This document shows, one piece after another, positions 46,612 to 55,667 of a stretch of 64,000 nucleotides of DNA (position 1 is its first letter; each line of letters opens with the position of its first letter). Both the position numbers and the translations under genes were made by a program. The DNA lies in contig JBFLXY010000001.1 of NCBI GenBank assembly GCA_040757055.1, positions 434,001 to 498,000 on the forward strand, in the 5' to 3' direction. Origin of the DNA: JAJZRJ01 sp040757055 (GTDB taxonomy: Bacteria; Desulfobacterota; Desulfobulbia; Desulfobulbales; Desulfurivibrionaceae). The notes below the pieces were generated by a model. That model was not told the DNA's origin, ran no database searches, and was given only the letters and a program-made list of their open reading frames with translations.

Positions 46612-46952
46612 GCGGCATTCTCCCCATCAGTCCGTTGAAAAGCCATCCCTGGCCTTTTCCACTACCGGTTGACCAAAGGCGCCCTGACCAACCTCACGAA
46701 ATTCCCGGTCCTTTCGTGCCGGCGAATTTCGGCGGCCCATCCCGGGGCACACAACAACCCCTTTTTCAAGGGACTGTTCTCCAAGGTGGTGAAAAGAAGA
46801 GGGCAACATACAAAATCCGCCCAGAAATTCAACCCTTCTTTTTCAACGTGCTTCCGTCAGGTTATCACCTGTTTGGGGGGAAATTGCCGGGAAAAGCGAT
46901 GCCGCCCCGTCCCCTGGCTTGACCGGTGCCGGTGGCTCTGCTAAAGAGAGGC
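46612..46952. other. Divergent intergenic region between speA and the radical SAM gene
   Basis: A 341-nt non-coding stretch between divergently read genes, expected to carry both promoters. It is slightly poorer in GC than the genes. A small stem CCCTT/AAGGG lies at 46759-46772. I see no clear promoter pair, riboswitch or gene. Confidence 0.4.
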
Positions 46953-48278
46953 ATGAAGACGCGCCATCCGGAGCACACCCCCTGCCTGGTCTATGCCAAC
47001 GCCCAGGGCGAGATTAAGGAATTCCCCGAGCTGCTGCTGGCCGGCCGCAGCGGCCACCGCTTCCATCGGCCCGATCCGGCCGATTGCATCCCGCTGCCCG
47101 AAGGCAGCGATCTCTTTGTACTGCCCCGGCGGCTGCCGGTGGGCATCCATCCCGAGACCAACGAGGCGATGCTGCTGGACCAGAGCCCGGACAACCCCAA
47201 CGAGGGCATCCAGGCGGTGGCCGCCTTTCTCGCCCCGGCCCACACCGCCACCTTGTGGGCCGCTTACGAGAAGGCCGACGATACGGCGCCCGCCCTGCCG
47301 CTCTTTGCCTACGCGGCAGTGGGCTGGCATGACGGCCAGTTCTGGGCCTGCGGCTTTCGCAGCGACAAGGACCCGCGCCAGGAGGCCAACCGCTACGCCC
47401 CCCAGAGCATCGCCACCCGCACCAACAGGCAGCTTAAGGCGCACCCCGAAAACCGGCTCATCCAGCACCTCGGCCACTGCTGCCTCACCTACCGCTGCCC
47501 GGCCGCGGTCAATTACTTCATGGGCAAATGGGAGGCACCACTGCCCACCTCGCCGGCCTGCAACGCCCAGTGCGTGGGCTGCATCTCGCTCCAGCCCTCG
47601 GGCTGCTGCGCCTCGCCGCAGGAACGCATCGGCTTCGTGCCAACGCCAAACGAAATCGCCGAGGTCGCCGTGCCCCATCTCGAAAAGACCGGCCACGTGG
47701 CGAGCTTCGGCCAGGGGTGCGAGGGCGAGCCGCTGCTCCAGGCCCCCACCCTGGAGGCGGCCATCCGCCTGATCCGCAAACATATCGCCAGCGGCACGGT
47801 GAACCTCAACTCCAACGCCAGCCTGCCCGGGGCGGTGGAACGCCTGGCCCACGCCGGCCTCGACTCCATGCGGGTCAGCATGAACAGCGCCCGGCCGGAC
47901 TACCACACCCGCTACTACCGGCCCAAGGGGTTCGACCTGGCCACGGTGAGGGAATCAATCCGGGTCATGAAGCGAGCAAACCGCTTTGTCTCGCTCAACT
48001 ACTTCATCCTGCCGGGTTTCACCGATGACCCGGCCGAATTCGCCGCGCTCTGCGCCCTGATCGAGGAGTGCCGGCCCGATTTCATCCAGCTCCGCAACCT
48101 CAACATGGACGTGGAGTGGTATCTCGCGGCGCTCGACTTCCAGCCGGCCGGCGCAGCGATGGGACTCCGGCCCTGGCTGGCCACGCTCAAGGAACGTTTC
48201 CCCCATCTGCGGTTCGGCTACTACAATCCGCCCCTGCGGCCACCCGTCCAGCCAGCCAAGACCCGTAGGCGCCGATGA
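46953..48278 (+). CDS. Radical SAM protein
   Basis: A 441-residue protein with the radical SAM cluster motif CNAQCVGC (CxxxCxxC) in the middle of the sequence, preceded by an unusual ~190-residue N-terminal domain. Further cysteines (GCCASP; CLTYRCP) lie near the motif. The barrel continues with SFGQGCEGEPLL and VNLNSNASLPGAVERLAHAGLDSMRVSMNS. ATG 46953 has AGAGAGG just upstream; a GTG at 46926 is an alternative. Its stop overlaps the start of the CarS-phosphoesterase gene by 4 nt, so the two probably work in one pathway. The substrate is unknown. Confidence 0.87.
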   Translation: MKTRHPEHTPCLVYANAQGEIKEFPELLLAGRSGHRFHRPDPADCIPLPEGSDLFVLPRRLPVGIHPETNEAMLLDQSPDNPNEGIQAVAAFLAPAHTATLWAAYEKADDTAPALPLFAYAAVGWHDGQFWACGFRSDKDPRQEANRYAPQSIATRTNRQLKAHPENRLIQHLGHCCLTYRCPAAVNYFMGKWEAPLPTSPACNAQCVGCISLQPSGCCASPQERIGFVPTPNEIAEVAVPHLEKTGHVASFGQGCEGEPLLQAPTLEAAIRLIRKHIASGTVNLNSNASLPGAVERLAHAGLDSMRVSMNSARPDYHTRYYRPKGFDLATVRESIRVMKRANRFVSLNYFILPGFTDDPAEFAALCALIEECRPDFIQLRNLNMDVEWYLAALDFQPAGAAMGLRPWLATLKERFPHLRFGYYNPPLRPPVQPAKTRRRR

Positions 48279-49678
48279 TCGAGACTCTTCTCCTCCTCGG
48301 CTTCCTGCTCTGGGTCAACCTGCTGCCGCCCCTGGCCAGCCTGGCCCTGGGCGACCGCTGGCAGAGGCCGCTTGATGGCGGCCTGCACCTGCCCGACGGC
48401 CAGCGCCTCTTTGGCCCGCACAAAACCATCCGCGGGGTAATCGCCGCGCTCGTTGGCGGCACCCTGGCCTTTCCGCTCCTCGGCGTATCCTGGCCGGTGG
48501 CGGCCGGTGCCAGCCTGCTGGCCATTCTCGGCGATCTCCTTTCGAGCTGCATCAAGCGCCGGCTGCGCCAGCCAAGCGGCACCGCCCTGATCGGCCTCGA
48601 CCAGGGTTTCGAGGCGCTGCTGCCCGCCCTCTACCTCGGCAGCCATCTCGGCCTGCCCCTCTGGCTGCGGCTCATCATCGGCCTCACCTTCATCCCGCTG
48701 GCCCACGCCGGGGCGCTGTTCTGGAAAGAACTGCTTTTCCGGCCGGCCATGCACGACTACCCGCGCCTCATCCGCTCCACCGTGCGCCTGCGCGAATGGC
48801 GGGCCTGCCACCAGCCCCTGGCCCGCTGGCACACCTGGTGCAATCTCTCGACCCTGCTCTACAACGAGGTCTTCCTCACCTTCTTCTTCAAGGCCATCGG
48901 CCGCTACGACGAGGGGCTGCGCAAGGCCCGGGAGCTGCGGCGGGAAGAGGTGGAACTGGACTTTGCCGACCTTCCCCCGAACTTTGACGGCTTCCGCATC
49001 CTGCTGCTCACCGATCTCCATCTCGACGGGGTGCACGGCCTCACCGACGCGCTGATCGACCAGGTCAGGGAACTTGAGGTGGACCTCTGCCTCTTTGGCG
49101 GCGATCTGCGGATGAAGCACTACGGCCCCTTCGCCCCGTCGCTGCGGCGGCTGAAGCGGCTGCTGCCGCATATCCGCAGCCGGTACGGCATGTTCGGGGT
49201 GCTCGGCAACCACGACTGCATCGAGATGGTGCCGGATCTGGAGGAGGCCGGCATTCTCATGCTGATCAACGACAGCCAGCCGCTGGAAAAGGAGGGGCAG
49301 ACGCTCTGGCTCATTGGCCTCGACGATCCGCACTATTACCGGACCAACGACGAGGCCGCAGCCTTCCGGGGGGTGCCGCCAGGAGCCTTCACCATTCTCC
49401 TCGCCCACTCGCCCGAGGCATACCGCCAGGCCGCCGCCCATGGCGCCCGCCTCTACCTCTGCGGCCACACCCATGCCGGCCAGATCCGCCGCCCTGGGCA
49501 GGGTCCGTTCTACACCAACAGCCGCGCCCCCCGCCACACTGCCGAGGGGCTTTGGCACTGGCAGGGGATGACCGGCTATACCAGCCGCGGGGTGGGTGCC
49601 TCCAGCGTGCCGCTGCGTTTCAACTGCCCCGGCGAGGTGACCCTGATCACCCTGCGCGGCCAGCGGGAACCATGTTAG
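48275..49678 (+). CDS. CarS-like (CDP-archaeol synthase) domain fused to a metallophosphoesterase
   Basis: A 467-residue two-domain protein. Residues ~1-175 form a multi-pass membrane domain of the CDP-archaeol synthase family: HKTIRG (49-54), GDLLSSCIKRRL (86-97) and GLDQGFEALLPAL (107-119). Residues ~238-460 form a calcineurin-like phosphoesterase with TDLHLDG (D247, H249), GGDL (275-278), GNHD (311-314), AHSPE and CGHTHAGQ, close to YkuE-type lipid-active enzymes. CarS attaches CMP to the unsaturated archaetidyl precursor; bacterial homologues are of unclear substrate. A CDP-lipid-forming domain with a phosphoesterase suggests phospholipid remodelling. I know no described example of this fusion. 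Confidence 0.85.
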   Translation: MIETLLLLGFLLWVNLLPPLASLALGDRWQRPLDGGLHLPDGQRLFGPHKTIRGVIAALVGGTLAFPLLGVSWPVAAGASLLAILGDLLSSCIKRRLRQPSGTALIGLDQGFEALLPALYLGSHLGLPLWLRLIIGLTFIPLAHAGALFWKELLFRPAMHDYPRLIRSTVRLREWRACHQPLARWHTWCNLSTLLYNEVFLTFFFKAIGRYDEGLRKARELRREEVELDFADLPPNFDGFRILLLTDLHLDGVHGLTDALIDQVRELEVDLCLFGGDLRMKHYGPFAPSLRRLKRLLPHIRSRYGMFGVLGNHDCIEMVPDLEEAGILMLINDSQPLEKEGQTLWLIGLDDPHYYRTNDEAAAFRGVPPGAFTILLAHSPEAYRQAAAHGARLYLCGHTHAGQIRRPGQGPFYTNSRAPRHTAEGLWHWQGMTGYTSRGVGASSVPLRFNCPGEVTLITLRGQREPC

Positions 49679-49897
49679 CCGGCACCCTTTACGGCACGCC
49701 GCCTCGCGGTTTCGACTTTGCCTGCCCTCTCCGCGCCTTTCCCCTCCGGCCACTGCCATCTCCTTGGCCGCTGCGGTTTCATCGCGGAAGGAATATCCGG
49801 ACATCAGCGGTGGGCCTGGCTGTTTTTTTTGTTGCGCTTTTTCCCCTGGTCACCGATATTTCCCCCACCGGCATCCCCCTGCCGGAAGGGAACAACC

Positions 49898-51784
49898 ATG
49901 AGCGCGACCACGGAATCCATGGGTACCAAAAAACTCGCCGGCCTCTCTTTGGCCGCTCTCGGCGTGGTCTTCGGCGACATCGGCACCAGCCCGCTCTATG
50001 CCCTGCGTGAGTGTTTCCACGGCGAATTCGGCATCGAGGTCAGCCAGGCCAACGTGCTCGGAGTCGTCTCCCTCATCTTCTGGACCCTGCTCCTCGTCGT
50101 TACCGTGAAATATCTCGTCTTCATTCTGCGGGCCGACAATGAAGGCGAGGGTGGCGAACTGGCACTGACCGCACTTATCAAAACGAAAAACATCAAGCCT
50201 CGCACCATTCAGTGGACCATGGTGGGCCTGGGCCTTTTCGGCTCAGCCCTTCTTTACGGTGACGGCATCATCACTCCCGCCATCTCCGTGCTGAGCGCCG
50301 TGGAGGGAATCAAGATCATCACCCCGGTCTTCGAATCCTCGGTCATCCCCCTGACCATCATCATCCTGGCCGGCCTCTTTCTCATCCAGCGCCGCGGTAC
50401 CGCCCGGGTCGGACGTCTCTTCGGGCCCATCATGCTCCTCTGGTTCACGGTGCTCGCCATCCTCGGGATTCTCCAGATTATCCGCGAGCCCCAGATTCTC
50501 GCAGCGCTTGCCCCCTGGCACGGCTTTGCCTTTCTGGTCACCAACAAATTCCACGGCTTCATCGTTCTGGGCGCCGTCTTTCTTGCCACCACAGGGGCCG
50601 AGGCGATCTATGCCGACATGGGCCACTTCGGCCGCAAGCCCATCCGGCTCACCTGGCTCCTGGTGGCCTTCCCGGCCCTGGTTCTCAATTATTTCGGCCA
50701 GGGCGCCCTGCTGCTCGCCCGCCCCGAAGAATCACACCACCCCTTCTACGCCCTGGCACCGGAATGGGCCATGGTGCCCATGGTGCTGCTGGCCACCATG
50801 GCCACCATCATCGCCTCCCAGGCGGTGATCACCGGCTCCTTTTCCCTGACCCGCCAGGCGATCCAGCTCGGCTACCTGCCCCGCCTGCGGGTTACCCACA
50901 CCTCCTCGGCCCACATCGGGCAAATCTACGTGGCACCGGTCAACTGGCTGCTGATGTTCTGTTCCATCGGCCTGGTGATCGGCTTCCAGTCGTCCAGCAA
51001 GCTGGCCGCGGCCTATGGCATCGCGGTATGCACCACCATGCTCATCACCACGCTGCTCTTCTATGCTGTAGCGCGCAAACGGTGGGGCTGGAGCCGTATT
51101 GCCGCAGGCTCGCTCACCTTGCTCTTTCTCGCCGTGGACCTCCCCTTCTTCGGCGCGAACCTGACCAAAATCCTCCATGGCGGCTGGTTCCCCCTGGCTC
51201 TGGGCGGCCTCACCTTCCTGGTCATGGTCACCTGGGAGCAGGGCCGCGAGATCCTCGGCACCCAGATGGCGGCCATCACCACCCGGCTCGACGACTTCAA
51301 GGCCATGCTGGCCCAAAACCCGCCGCAGCGGATCAGCGGCCAGGCCGTCTTCCTGACCAGAAACCACGACACGGTGCCCGCGGCGCTGATGCACAACCTC
51401 AAGCACAACAAGATCCTCCATTCCGACGTGGTCTTCCTCAACATCCGCACCGAGGAGATCCCCCGGGTGCCCAACTTCGAGAAGATCGAGGCGGAAAAGC
51501 TGGGCAGCGGGCTGTACCGCATCATCGCCCACTACGGCTTCATGGAGGAGCCGCAGATCGGCACCATCTTCGCCCTGGCCCGCGACAAGGGCGTCGGCCT
51601 GGATCTGCAGAACGCCAGCTTCTTCCTTGGCCGCGAGAAGCTTTCCCTCGGCGACCGCCCCCGGATGGGCCGCTGGCGCTCCAGCCTCTTCCTGTTCATG
51701 GCCCGCAACGCCATGGATGCCGCCGCCTTCTTCGACATCCCGCCGGACCAGGTCATCGAGGTGGGGGTTCATCTCGAACTGTAA
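49898..51784 (+). CDS. kup: Kup-type potassium uptake protein
   Basis: A 628-residue Kup/HAK transporter with the signature LGVVFGDIGTSPLYALRECF at the N terminus, about twelve membrane segments, and the hydrophilic C-terminal cytosolic domain (ISGQAVFLTRNHDTVPAALMHNLKHN, EEPQIGTIF). It takes up K+ with protons. I chose ATG 49898, with GGAAGGGAA upstream, instead of an open extension whose sequence is not family-like. It stands in its own transcription unit after a 219-nt gap. Confidence 0.95.
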   Translation: MSATTESMGTKKLAGLSLAALGVVFGDIGTSPLYALRECFHGEFGIEVSQANVLGVVSLIFWTLLLVVTVKYLVFILRADNEGEGGELALTALIKTKNIKPRTIQWTMVGLGLFGSALLYGDGIITPAISVLSAVEGIKIITPVFESSVIPLTIIILAGLFLIQRRGTARVGRLFGPIMLLWFTVLAILGILQIIREPQILAALAPWHGFAFLVTNKFHGFIVLGAVFLATTGAEAIYADMGHFGRKPIRLTWLLVAFPALVLNYFGQGALLLARPEESHHPFYALAPEWAMVPMVLLATMATIIASQAVITGSFSLTRQAIQLGYLPRLRVTHTSSAHIGQIYVAPVNWLLMFCSIGLVIGFQSSSKLAAAYGIAVCTTMLITTLLFYAVARKRWGWSRIAAGSLTLLFLAVDLPFFGANLTKILHGGWFPLALGGLTFLVMVTWEQGREILGTQMAAITTRLDDFKAMLAQNPPQRISGQAVFLTRNHDTVPAALMHNLKHNKILHSDVVFLNIRTEEIPRVPNFEKIEAEKLGSGLYRIIAHYGFMEEPQIGTIFALARDKGVGLDLQNASFFLGREKLSLGDRPRMGRWRSSLFLFMARNAMDAAAFFDIPPDQVIEVGVHLEL

Positions 51785-51966
51785 TGTTCTCCCCCCAGCC
51801 CAAAGGCACGCGGCGTGACAGACGCCACCGCCCTCCGGAGGCTCCCCCTTGCGCGCCGGGCCGAATGGCTCTATCTTGAACAGAACGAAACCATCGCTTC
51901 GCGAAACCATGGACTCTGCAAGGCCCTCAAGGCCATCGTCGTCATCACTCACCCGGAGGCCCGACA

Positions 51967-53445
51967 ATGCCCAGCATCTCCGAACCCAAGATCCCCCGCG
52001 TCATGTCCACCCAGCACCCGGACAACGTACAGCTCCCCTTTTTCGCCGAAAACCCCGACATGTCCGGCGAGGACGAAATCCAGGAGGCATACTACGCCTT
52101 CTCCCACCTTGGCTGCGACGAACAGATGTGGGACTGCGAAGGCAAGGAGGTGGACGACTTCGTGGTGCGGAAACTCCTCACCAAGTACGATCACTTCTTC
52201 AAGAAAACCCACCTGGGCTCCGATGTGCGCCTCACCCTGCGGCTGCCCAATCCGGACGTGGAAAAAAACGAGGCCAAGGTCTTTCTCGAAACCCTGGAGA
52301 GCATCCCGCGCTCCTGCGACGCGGCCGGCGTCTTCTATGGCGATGACCGGCCGCCCATCCACGAGGTGATCCTGCCCATGACCATGTCGGCGGAGAGCCT
52401 GAACCGGGTCTACTACTATTACAAGGACTTCGTGGTCGGCAAGCAGCACAGCCCCTTCTACCCCGGCGACATCACCATCTCGGAGTGGATCGGCGACTTC
52501 AAGCCGAAACGGATCAGTGTCATCCCGCTCTTTGAGGACAAGGAGCACATGCTGGAGGCGCACAACATCATGCGGGCGTATCTGGCCAACAAGGAGATCA
52601 CCGACCAGCGGGTCTTCATCGCCCGCTCCGATCCGGCCATGAACTACGGCATGGTGAGCGCCATCCTCTGCAACAAGATCGCCCTCCAGCGCCTCAAGGC
52701 GGTGGGCGACGAGACAGGGGTGAACATACATCCCATCCTCGGCGCCGGCTGTACTCCCTTCCGCGGCCATCTCTCGCCGGAAACCGTGGGCTGGGTCCTC
52801 AAGGAGTATTGCGACGTGCAGACCTTCACCGTCCAGTCCGCCTTCAAGTACGACCACCCGGTGGCCACGGTGGTGGAGGCGATCAACACCTTGAAGGCCT
52901 CACCCGTAAAGCGGCGTGCCCCCATCGACGAGGGCAAGTGCCTGGAGATCGTGGACAGGGTCTCCACCGAATACCGCCGCACCATCGAGCTGCTGGCGCC
53001 GCTCATCAACCATGTGGCCGCCTTTGTGCCCAGGCGCCGGATGCGCAAACTCCACGTCGGCCTTTTCGGATATGCCCGCAACATCGGCAAAACCACGTTG
53101 CCGCGGGTCATCAGCTTCTGCGCCGCCTGCTATTCCATCGGCCTGCCACCGGAAATCCTCGGCCTGAGTGTGCTCTCCTCCGACGACCTGCGCTGCATGG
53201 AAGACATGCACGTCAACTTCATTTTCGACATGCAGACCGCCATGAGCCATTTCAACGAAGAGGTGCTCACCATCCTGCCGGACGAGGTGAAAAACTCACT
53301 GCGCCTCGACTGGGGAAGTTTCGAGACCAACCAGGAGCACAAGAAGATCACCTCACGGATCATCAACGCCATCCGCTACCAGGACAACAGCGGCCTGCAG
53401 CGCGACCTTGTCGAGGCAGCCCATATCCGAAAATTTCTCGGCTGA
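51967..53445 (+). CDS. ppcA: Phosphoenolpyruvate carboxylase, archaeal type
   Basis: A 492-residue enzyme of the short archaeal-type PEPC family, about half the length of bacterial PEPC. It begins PKIPRVMSTQHPDNVQLPFF and contains DRPPIHEVILPMTMSAESLNRVYYYY and PILGAGCTPFRGHLSPE, typical of PpcA. It makes oxaloacetate from PEP and bicarbonate, an anaplerotic step. ATG 51967 follows CGGAGG. The archaeal type occurs in some Clostridia and Desulfobacterota through transfer from archaea. It is the only carboxylase in the window. Confidence 0.93.
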   Translation: MPSISEPKIPRVMSTQHPDNVQLPFFAENPDMSGEDEIQEAYYAFSHLGCDEQMWDCEGKEVDDFVVRKLLTKYDHFFKKTHLGSDVRLTLRLPNPDVEKNEAKVFLETLESIPRSCDAAGVFYGDDRPPIHEVILPMTMSAESLNRVYYYYKDFVVGKQHSPFYPGDITISEWIGDFKPKRISVIPLFEDKEHMLEAHNIMRAYLANKEITDQRVFIARSDPAMNYGMVSAILCNKIALQRLKAVGDETGVNIHPILGAGCTPFRGHLSPETVGWVLKEYCDVQTFTVQSAFKYDHPVATVVEAINTLKASPVKRRAPIDEGKCLEIVDRVSTEYRRTIELLAPLINHVAAFVPRRRMRKLHVGLFGYARNIGKTTLPRVISFCAACYSIGLPPEILGLSVLSSDDLRCMEDMHVNFIFDMQTAMSHFNEEVLTILPDEVKNSLRLDWGSFETNQEHKKITSRIINAIRYQDNSGLQRDLVEAAHIRKFLG

Positions 53446-53662
53446 ACCCCCATCCGCGGCCGCCCCGCAGAAAGCCCTCGTGCCCGGTGCCGTCCGGAAA
53501 GTGCGCGAAAAATTCCCTTTTGTTCTGGAAAACGGTATGGTAATAACGCCTTAGGCAACCATGAAAACCGTGCTAAGTGGCCTTCTTGTACCTGTCGTAC
53601 CGCTCAACGCAACCGGCTGGACATGACAAAGAACCTTGGCACCCAAAGGAGGACCCTGTGCC

Positions 53663-53944
53663 ATGAATCTCTATGTCGGAAATCTGCCCTACAAGCTCAG
53701 CGAATCGCAGCTCACGGACCTTTTCAGCCAGTTCGGCGAGGTGAAGAGCGCCAAGATCATCAAAGACCAGGCCACCGGCCAGTCCAAGGGCTTCGGTTTC
53801 GTGGAGATGTCCAGCGGAGATGGCGGCCAGCAGGCCATGCAGGCCCTGAACGGCAAGGAAGTTGAAGGCCGCAAGATCATCGTCAACGAGGCCCGTCCGC
53901 CGCAGAAGAAGGCAGGCCACGGCGGCGGTCCGCGCCGCTACTAA
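53663..53944 (+). CDS. RRM-type RNA-binding protein
   Basis: A 93-residue single-RRM protein with RNP2 LYVGNL and RNP1 KGFGFVEM, followed by a Gly/Arg/Lys-rich tail, as in bacterial and cyanobacterial Rbp proteins. It would bind RNA, perhaps at low temperature or in stress. A long 5' leader (about 100-200 nt) precedes it, and AAAGGAGG lies 12 nt upstream of ATG 53663. Leader length and family suggest post-transcriptional control, which is not shown here. Confidence 0.92.
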   Translation: MNLYVGNLPYKLSESQLTDLFSQFGEVKSAKIIKDQATGQSKGFGFVEMSSGDGGQQAMQALNGKEVEGRKIIVNEARPPQKKAGHGGGPRRY

Positions 53945-54077
53945 AACGGCGCCGGCGCGCGGCTTACGGAAACCAGCGGCGGATCCGCAGGGCGGACCTG
54001 CCGCTTTACTTTATTGGCGGTGCCCTCGGAACTCTTCCGGCGGGCATCTCTTTTTGCTCAAGCCACAGGGAATCCGT

Positions 54078-54587
54078 ATGCCCAGACCTCTGCCCCGCCA
54101 AACCCTCCTGCTGTTCTGCGCTCTCCTCCTCCTTGCCCCGCCGCTGCTTCCGGCGGCCCCCATCCCCACCGTGGCCACGGGCAAGAAAATCTCCCTGGAA
54201 TATTCGCTCCTGCTCGAAGGCGAGGAGACCATCGACTCCAATGCCGGCCATGAACCGCTGGTCTACGAACACGGCAGCCAGGAACTCATCCCCGGCCTGG
54301 AACGGGCCCTCGAAGGAATGAGGATCGGCGAGCGCAAGCAGGTCACCCTCACGCCGGATGAAGCCTATGGGCCGGTGGTGGGTGAAGCGATCATCGAGGT
54401 GGACGCCGACAAGCTTCCCCAGGAATCGCGGATGGCCGGCGCCCTGGTCCGGCTCGACATGCCGGACGGCCAGGCGCTGGAAGGCCAGGTCACCCGGATC
54501 AACCACGCCAGGGCCACGGTGGACTTCAACCACCCCCTGGCCGGCAAGACCCTCCACTTCGACATCAAGATCCTGGACATTCGGTAA
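54078..54587 (+). CDS. Exported FKBP-type peptidyl-prolyl isomerase
   Basis: A 169-residue protein with a signal peptide (LLLFCALLLLAPPLLPAA) and an FKBP domain of the SlyD/FkpB style: ISLEYSLLLEGEETIDSN, LVYEHGSQELIPGLERALEGMRIGERKQVTLTPDEAYG and DGQALEGQVTRI. It probably speeds prolyl isomerisation of proteins in the periplasm. The start at ATG 54078 is chosen because the signal peptide follows directly; sequence before it is spacer. Confidence 0.88.
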   Translation: MPRPLPRQTLLLFCALLLLAPPLLPAAPIPTVATGKKISLEYSLLLEGEETIDSNAGHEPLVYEHGSQELIPGLERALEGMRIGERKQVTLTPDEAYGPVVGEAIIEVDADKLPQESRMAGALVRLDMPDGQALEGQVTRINHARATVDFNHPLAGKTLHFDIKILDIR

Positions 54588-54616
54588 ACACCCTGCCTTT
54601 CCCCGGGAAAAACCCC

Positions 54617-55186
54617 ATGGCACACCATCCCATCGCCGCCGGCAAGAGCAGCTTCGACCTCGTTGATGTCCCTCTTGTCTTCCGCGAAATCGGCCTGGCC
54701 ATGGCCGACTCCTTCTTCGATGTGGCCTGCGGCGTTGGCCGCTACACCCTCGCCGCCGCCAGGGCCATCAAACCGGGCGGCATCGTCTATGCCGCCGACC
54801 TCTGGGCCGATGGCATCGCAAGCCTGCGCCAGAGCATGGAGGAACAGGGGATTGCCAACATCGAGCCGATCCACGCCGACGTGAGTCAAAGGCTGCCGCT
54901 CAATGACCACTCCATGGACATCTGCTTCATGGCCACCGTGCTGCACGACCTGGTGCACGACCGTACCGATCAGGGCACCCTGGCCGAAATCCGCCGGGTG
55001 ACCCGGCCGCAGGGAACCCTGGCGGTGGTGGAATTCAGGAAGACCGCAGACGGCCCCGGACCACCGCTTTCCCTCCGCATGGCGCCAGAAGAGGTGGCCG
55101 CGCTGGCGGCGCCCTTCGGCTTCAGCCGCGGCAAGCTCTTCGACACCGGCCCCTCCACCTACTGCCTCACTCTCACGGCGCGATAA
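54617..55186 (+). CDS. Class I SAM-dependent methyltransferase
   Basis: A 189-residue protein with a Rossmann SAM-binding motif near FFDVACGVGRYTLAAARAI, an acidic loop VYAADLWADGIASL, and LHDLVHDRTDQGTLAEIRRVTRPQGTLAVVEF. This pattern is the UbiE/COQ5-like methyltransferase group. The substrate is unknown. It starts 29 nt after the FKBP gene and ends 4 nt before dgkA, so these may be one operon. Confidence 0.83.
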   Translation: MAHHPIAAGKSSFDLVDVPLVFREIGLAMADSFFDVACGVGRYTLAAARAIKPGGIVYAADLWADGIASLRQSMEEQGIANIEPIHADVSQRLPLNDHSMDICFMATVLHDLVHDRTDQGTLAEIRRVTRPQGTLAVVEFRKTADGPGPPLSLRMAPEEVAALAAPFGFSRGKLFDTGPSTYCLTLTAR

Positions 55187-55190
55187 GAGC

Positions 55191-55553
55191 ATGTCCAAAC
55201 CCAACGGCAGCGGGCTGCACCGCCTCCGGAACGCCTCCCTCTGCTCGTTCATGGGGCTCCGGGCGGCACTGCGCCACGAATCGGCCTTCCGCCAGGAGAC
55301 GGCCCTGCTGCTCATCCTGGTACCTCTCGGCTTCTGGCTCGGCGAAGGCGGAGTCCGAAAGGCCCTCCTGGTCGGCAGCCTGCTGCTGGTGCTCATCGTC
55401 GAGCTGCTCAACAGCGCCATCGAGGCGGTGGTGGACCGCATCGGGCCGGAACACCACGAACTGGCCGGCCGCGCCAAAGACCTTGGCTCCGCCGCCGTGC
55501 TGCTCGCCATCGTCGCCGTGCTGCTGACCTGGTTCCTGGTGCTGGCCGGCTGA
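55191..55553 (+). CDS. dgkA: Diacylglycerol kinase
   Basis: A 120-residue integral membrane protein with three hydrophobic segments and the DgkA motif LLNSAIEAVVDRIGPEHHELAGRAKDLGSAAV. It phosphorylates diacylglycerol to phosphatidate, recycling lipid turnover products. It follows the methyltransferase gene by 4 nt. Clear family member. Confidence 0.94.
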   Translation: MSKPNGSGLHRLRNASLCSFMGLRAALRHESAFRQETALLLILVPLGFWLGEGGVRKALLVGSLLLVLIVELLNSAIEAVVDRIGPEHHELAGRAKDLGSAAVLLAIVAVLLTWFLVLAG

Positions 55554-55558
55554 GTCAC

Positions 55559-55573
55559 TGCCACATTGTGGCA
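55559..55573. promoter_or_regulatory. Palindrome TGCCACATTGTGGCA upstream of the YcaO gene
   Basis: This 15-base sequence has two 7-bp arms around one T. It lies just before the -35 of the promoter at 55580, a typical activator or repressor position. It might also be a small terminator stem for dgkA, though no T-tract follows. Confidence 0.5.
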
Positions 55574-55579
55574 TATCCC

Positions 55580-55608
55580 TTGACAAGGGAATCCCCATCG
55601 GGCATAAT
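55580..55608 (+). promoter_or_regulatory. Strong sigma-70-type promoter of the YcaO-TPR gene
   Basis: A consensus -35 TTGACA (55580-55585) is followed after 17 nt by CATAAT (55603-55608). It lies 60 nt upstream of the YcaO start. Confidence 0.78.
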
Positions 55609-55667
55609 CGGGCCTTCGTGCGGAGCGGCCATCCCGGCCGCATCCCGAACCACCCCACCGTGCCGCC

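Noticed and set aside
51815..52369. Plus-strand open frame running into the ppcA gene
   Set aside because: It is out of frame with ppcA, Arg/Pro/Ser-rich beyond residue 50 and has no domain; the first 50 codons are at best a chance frame.
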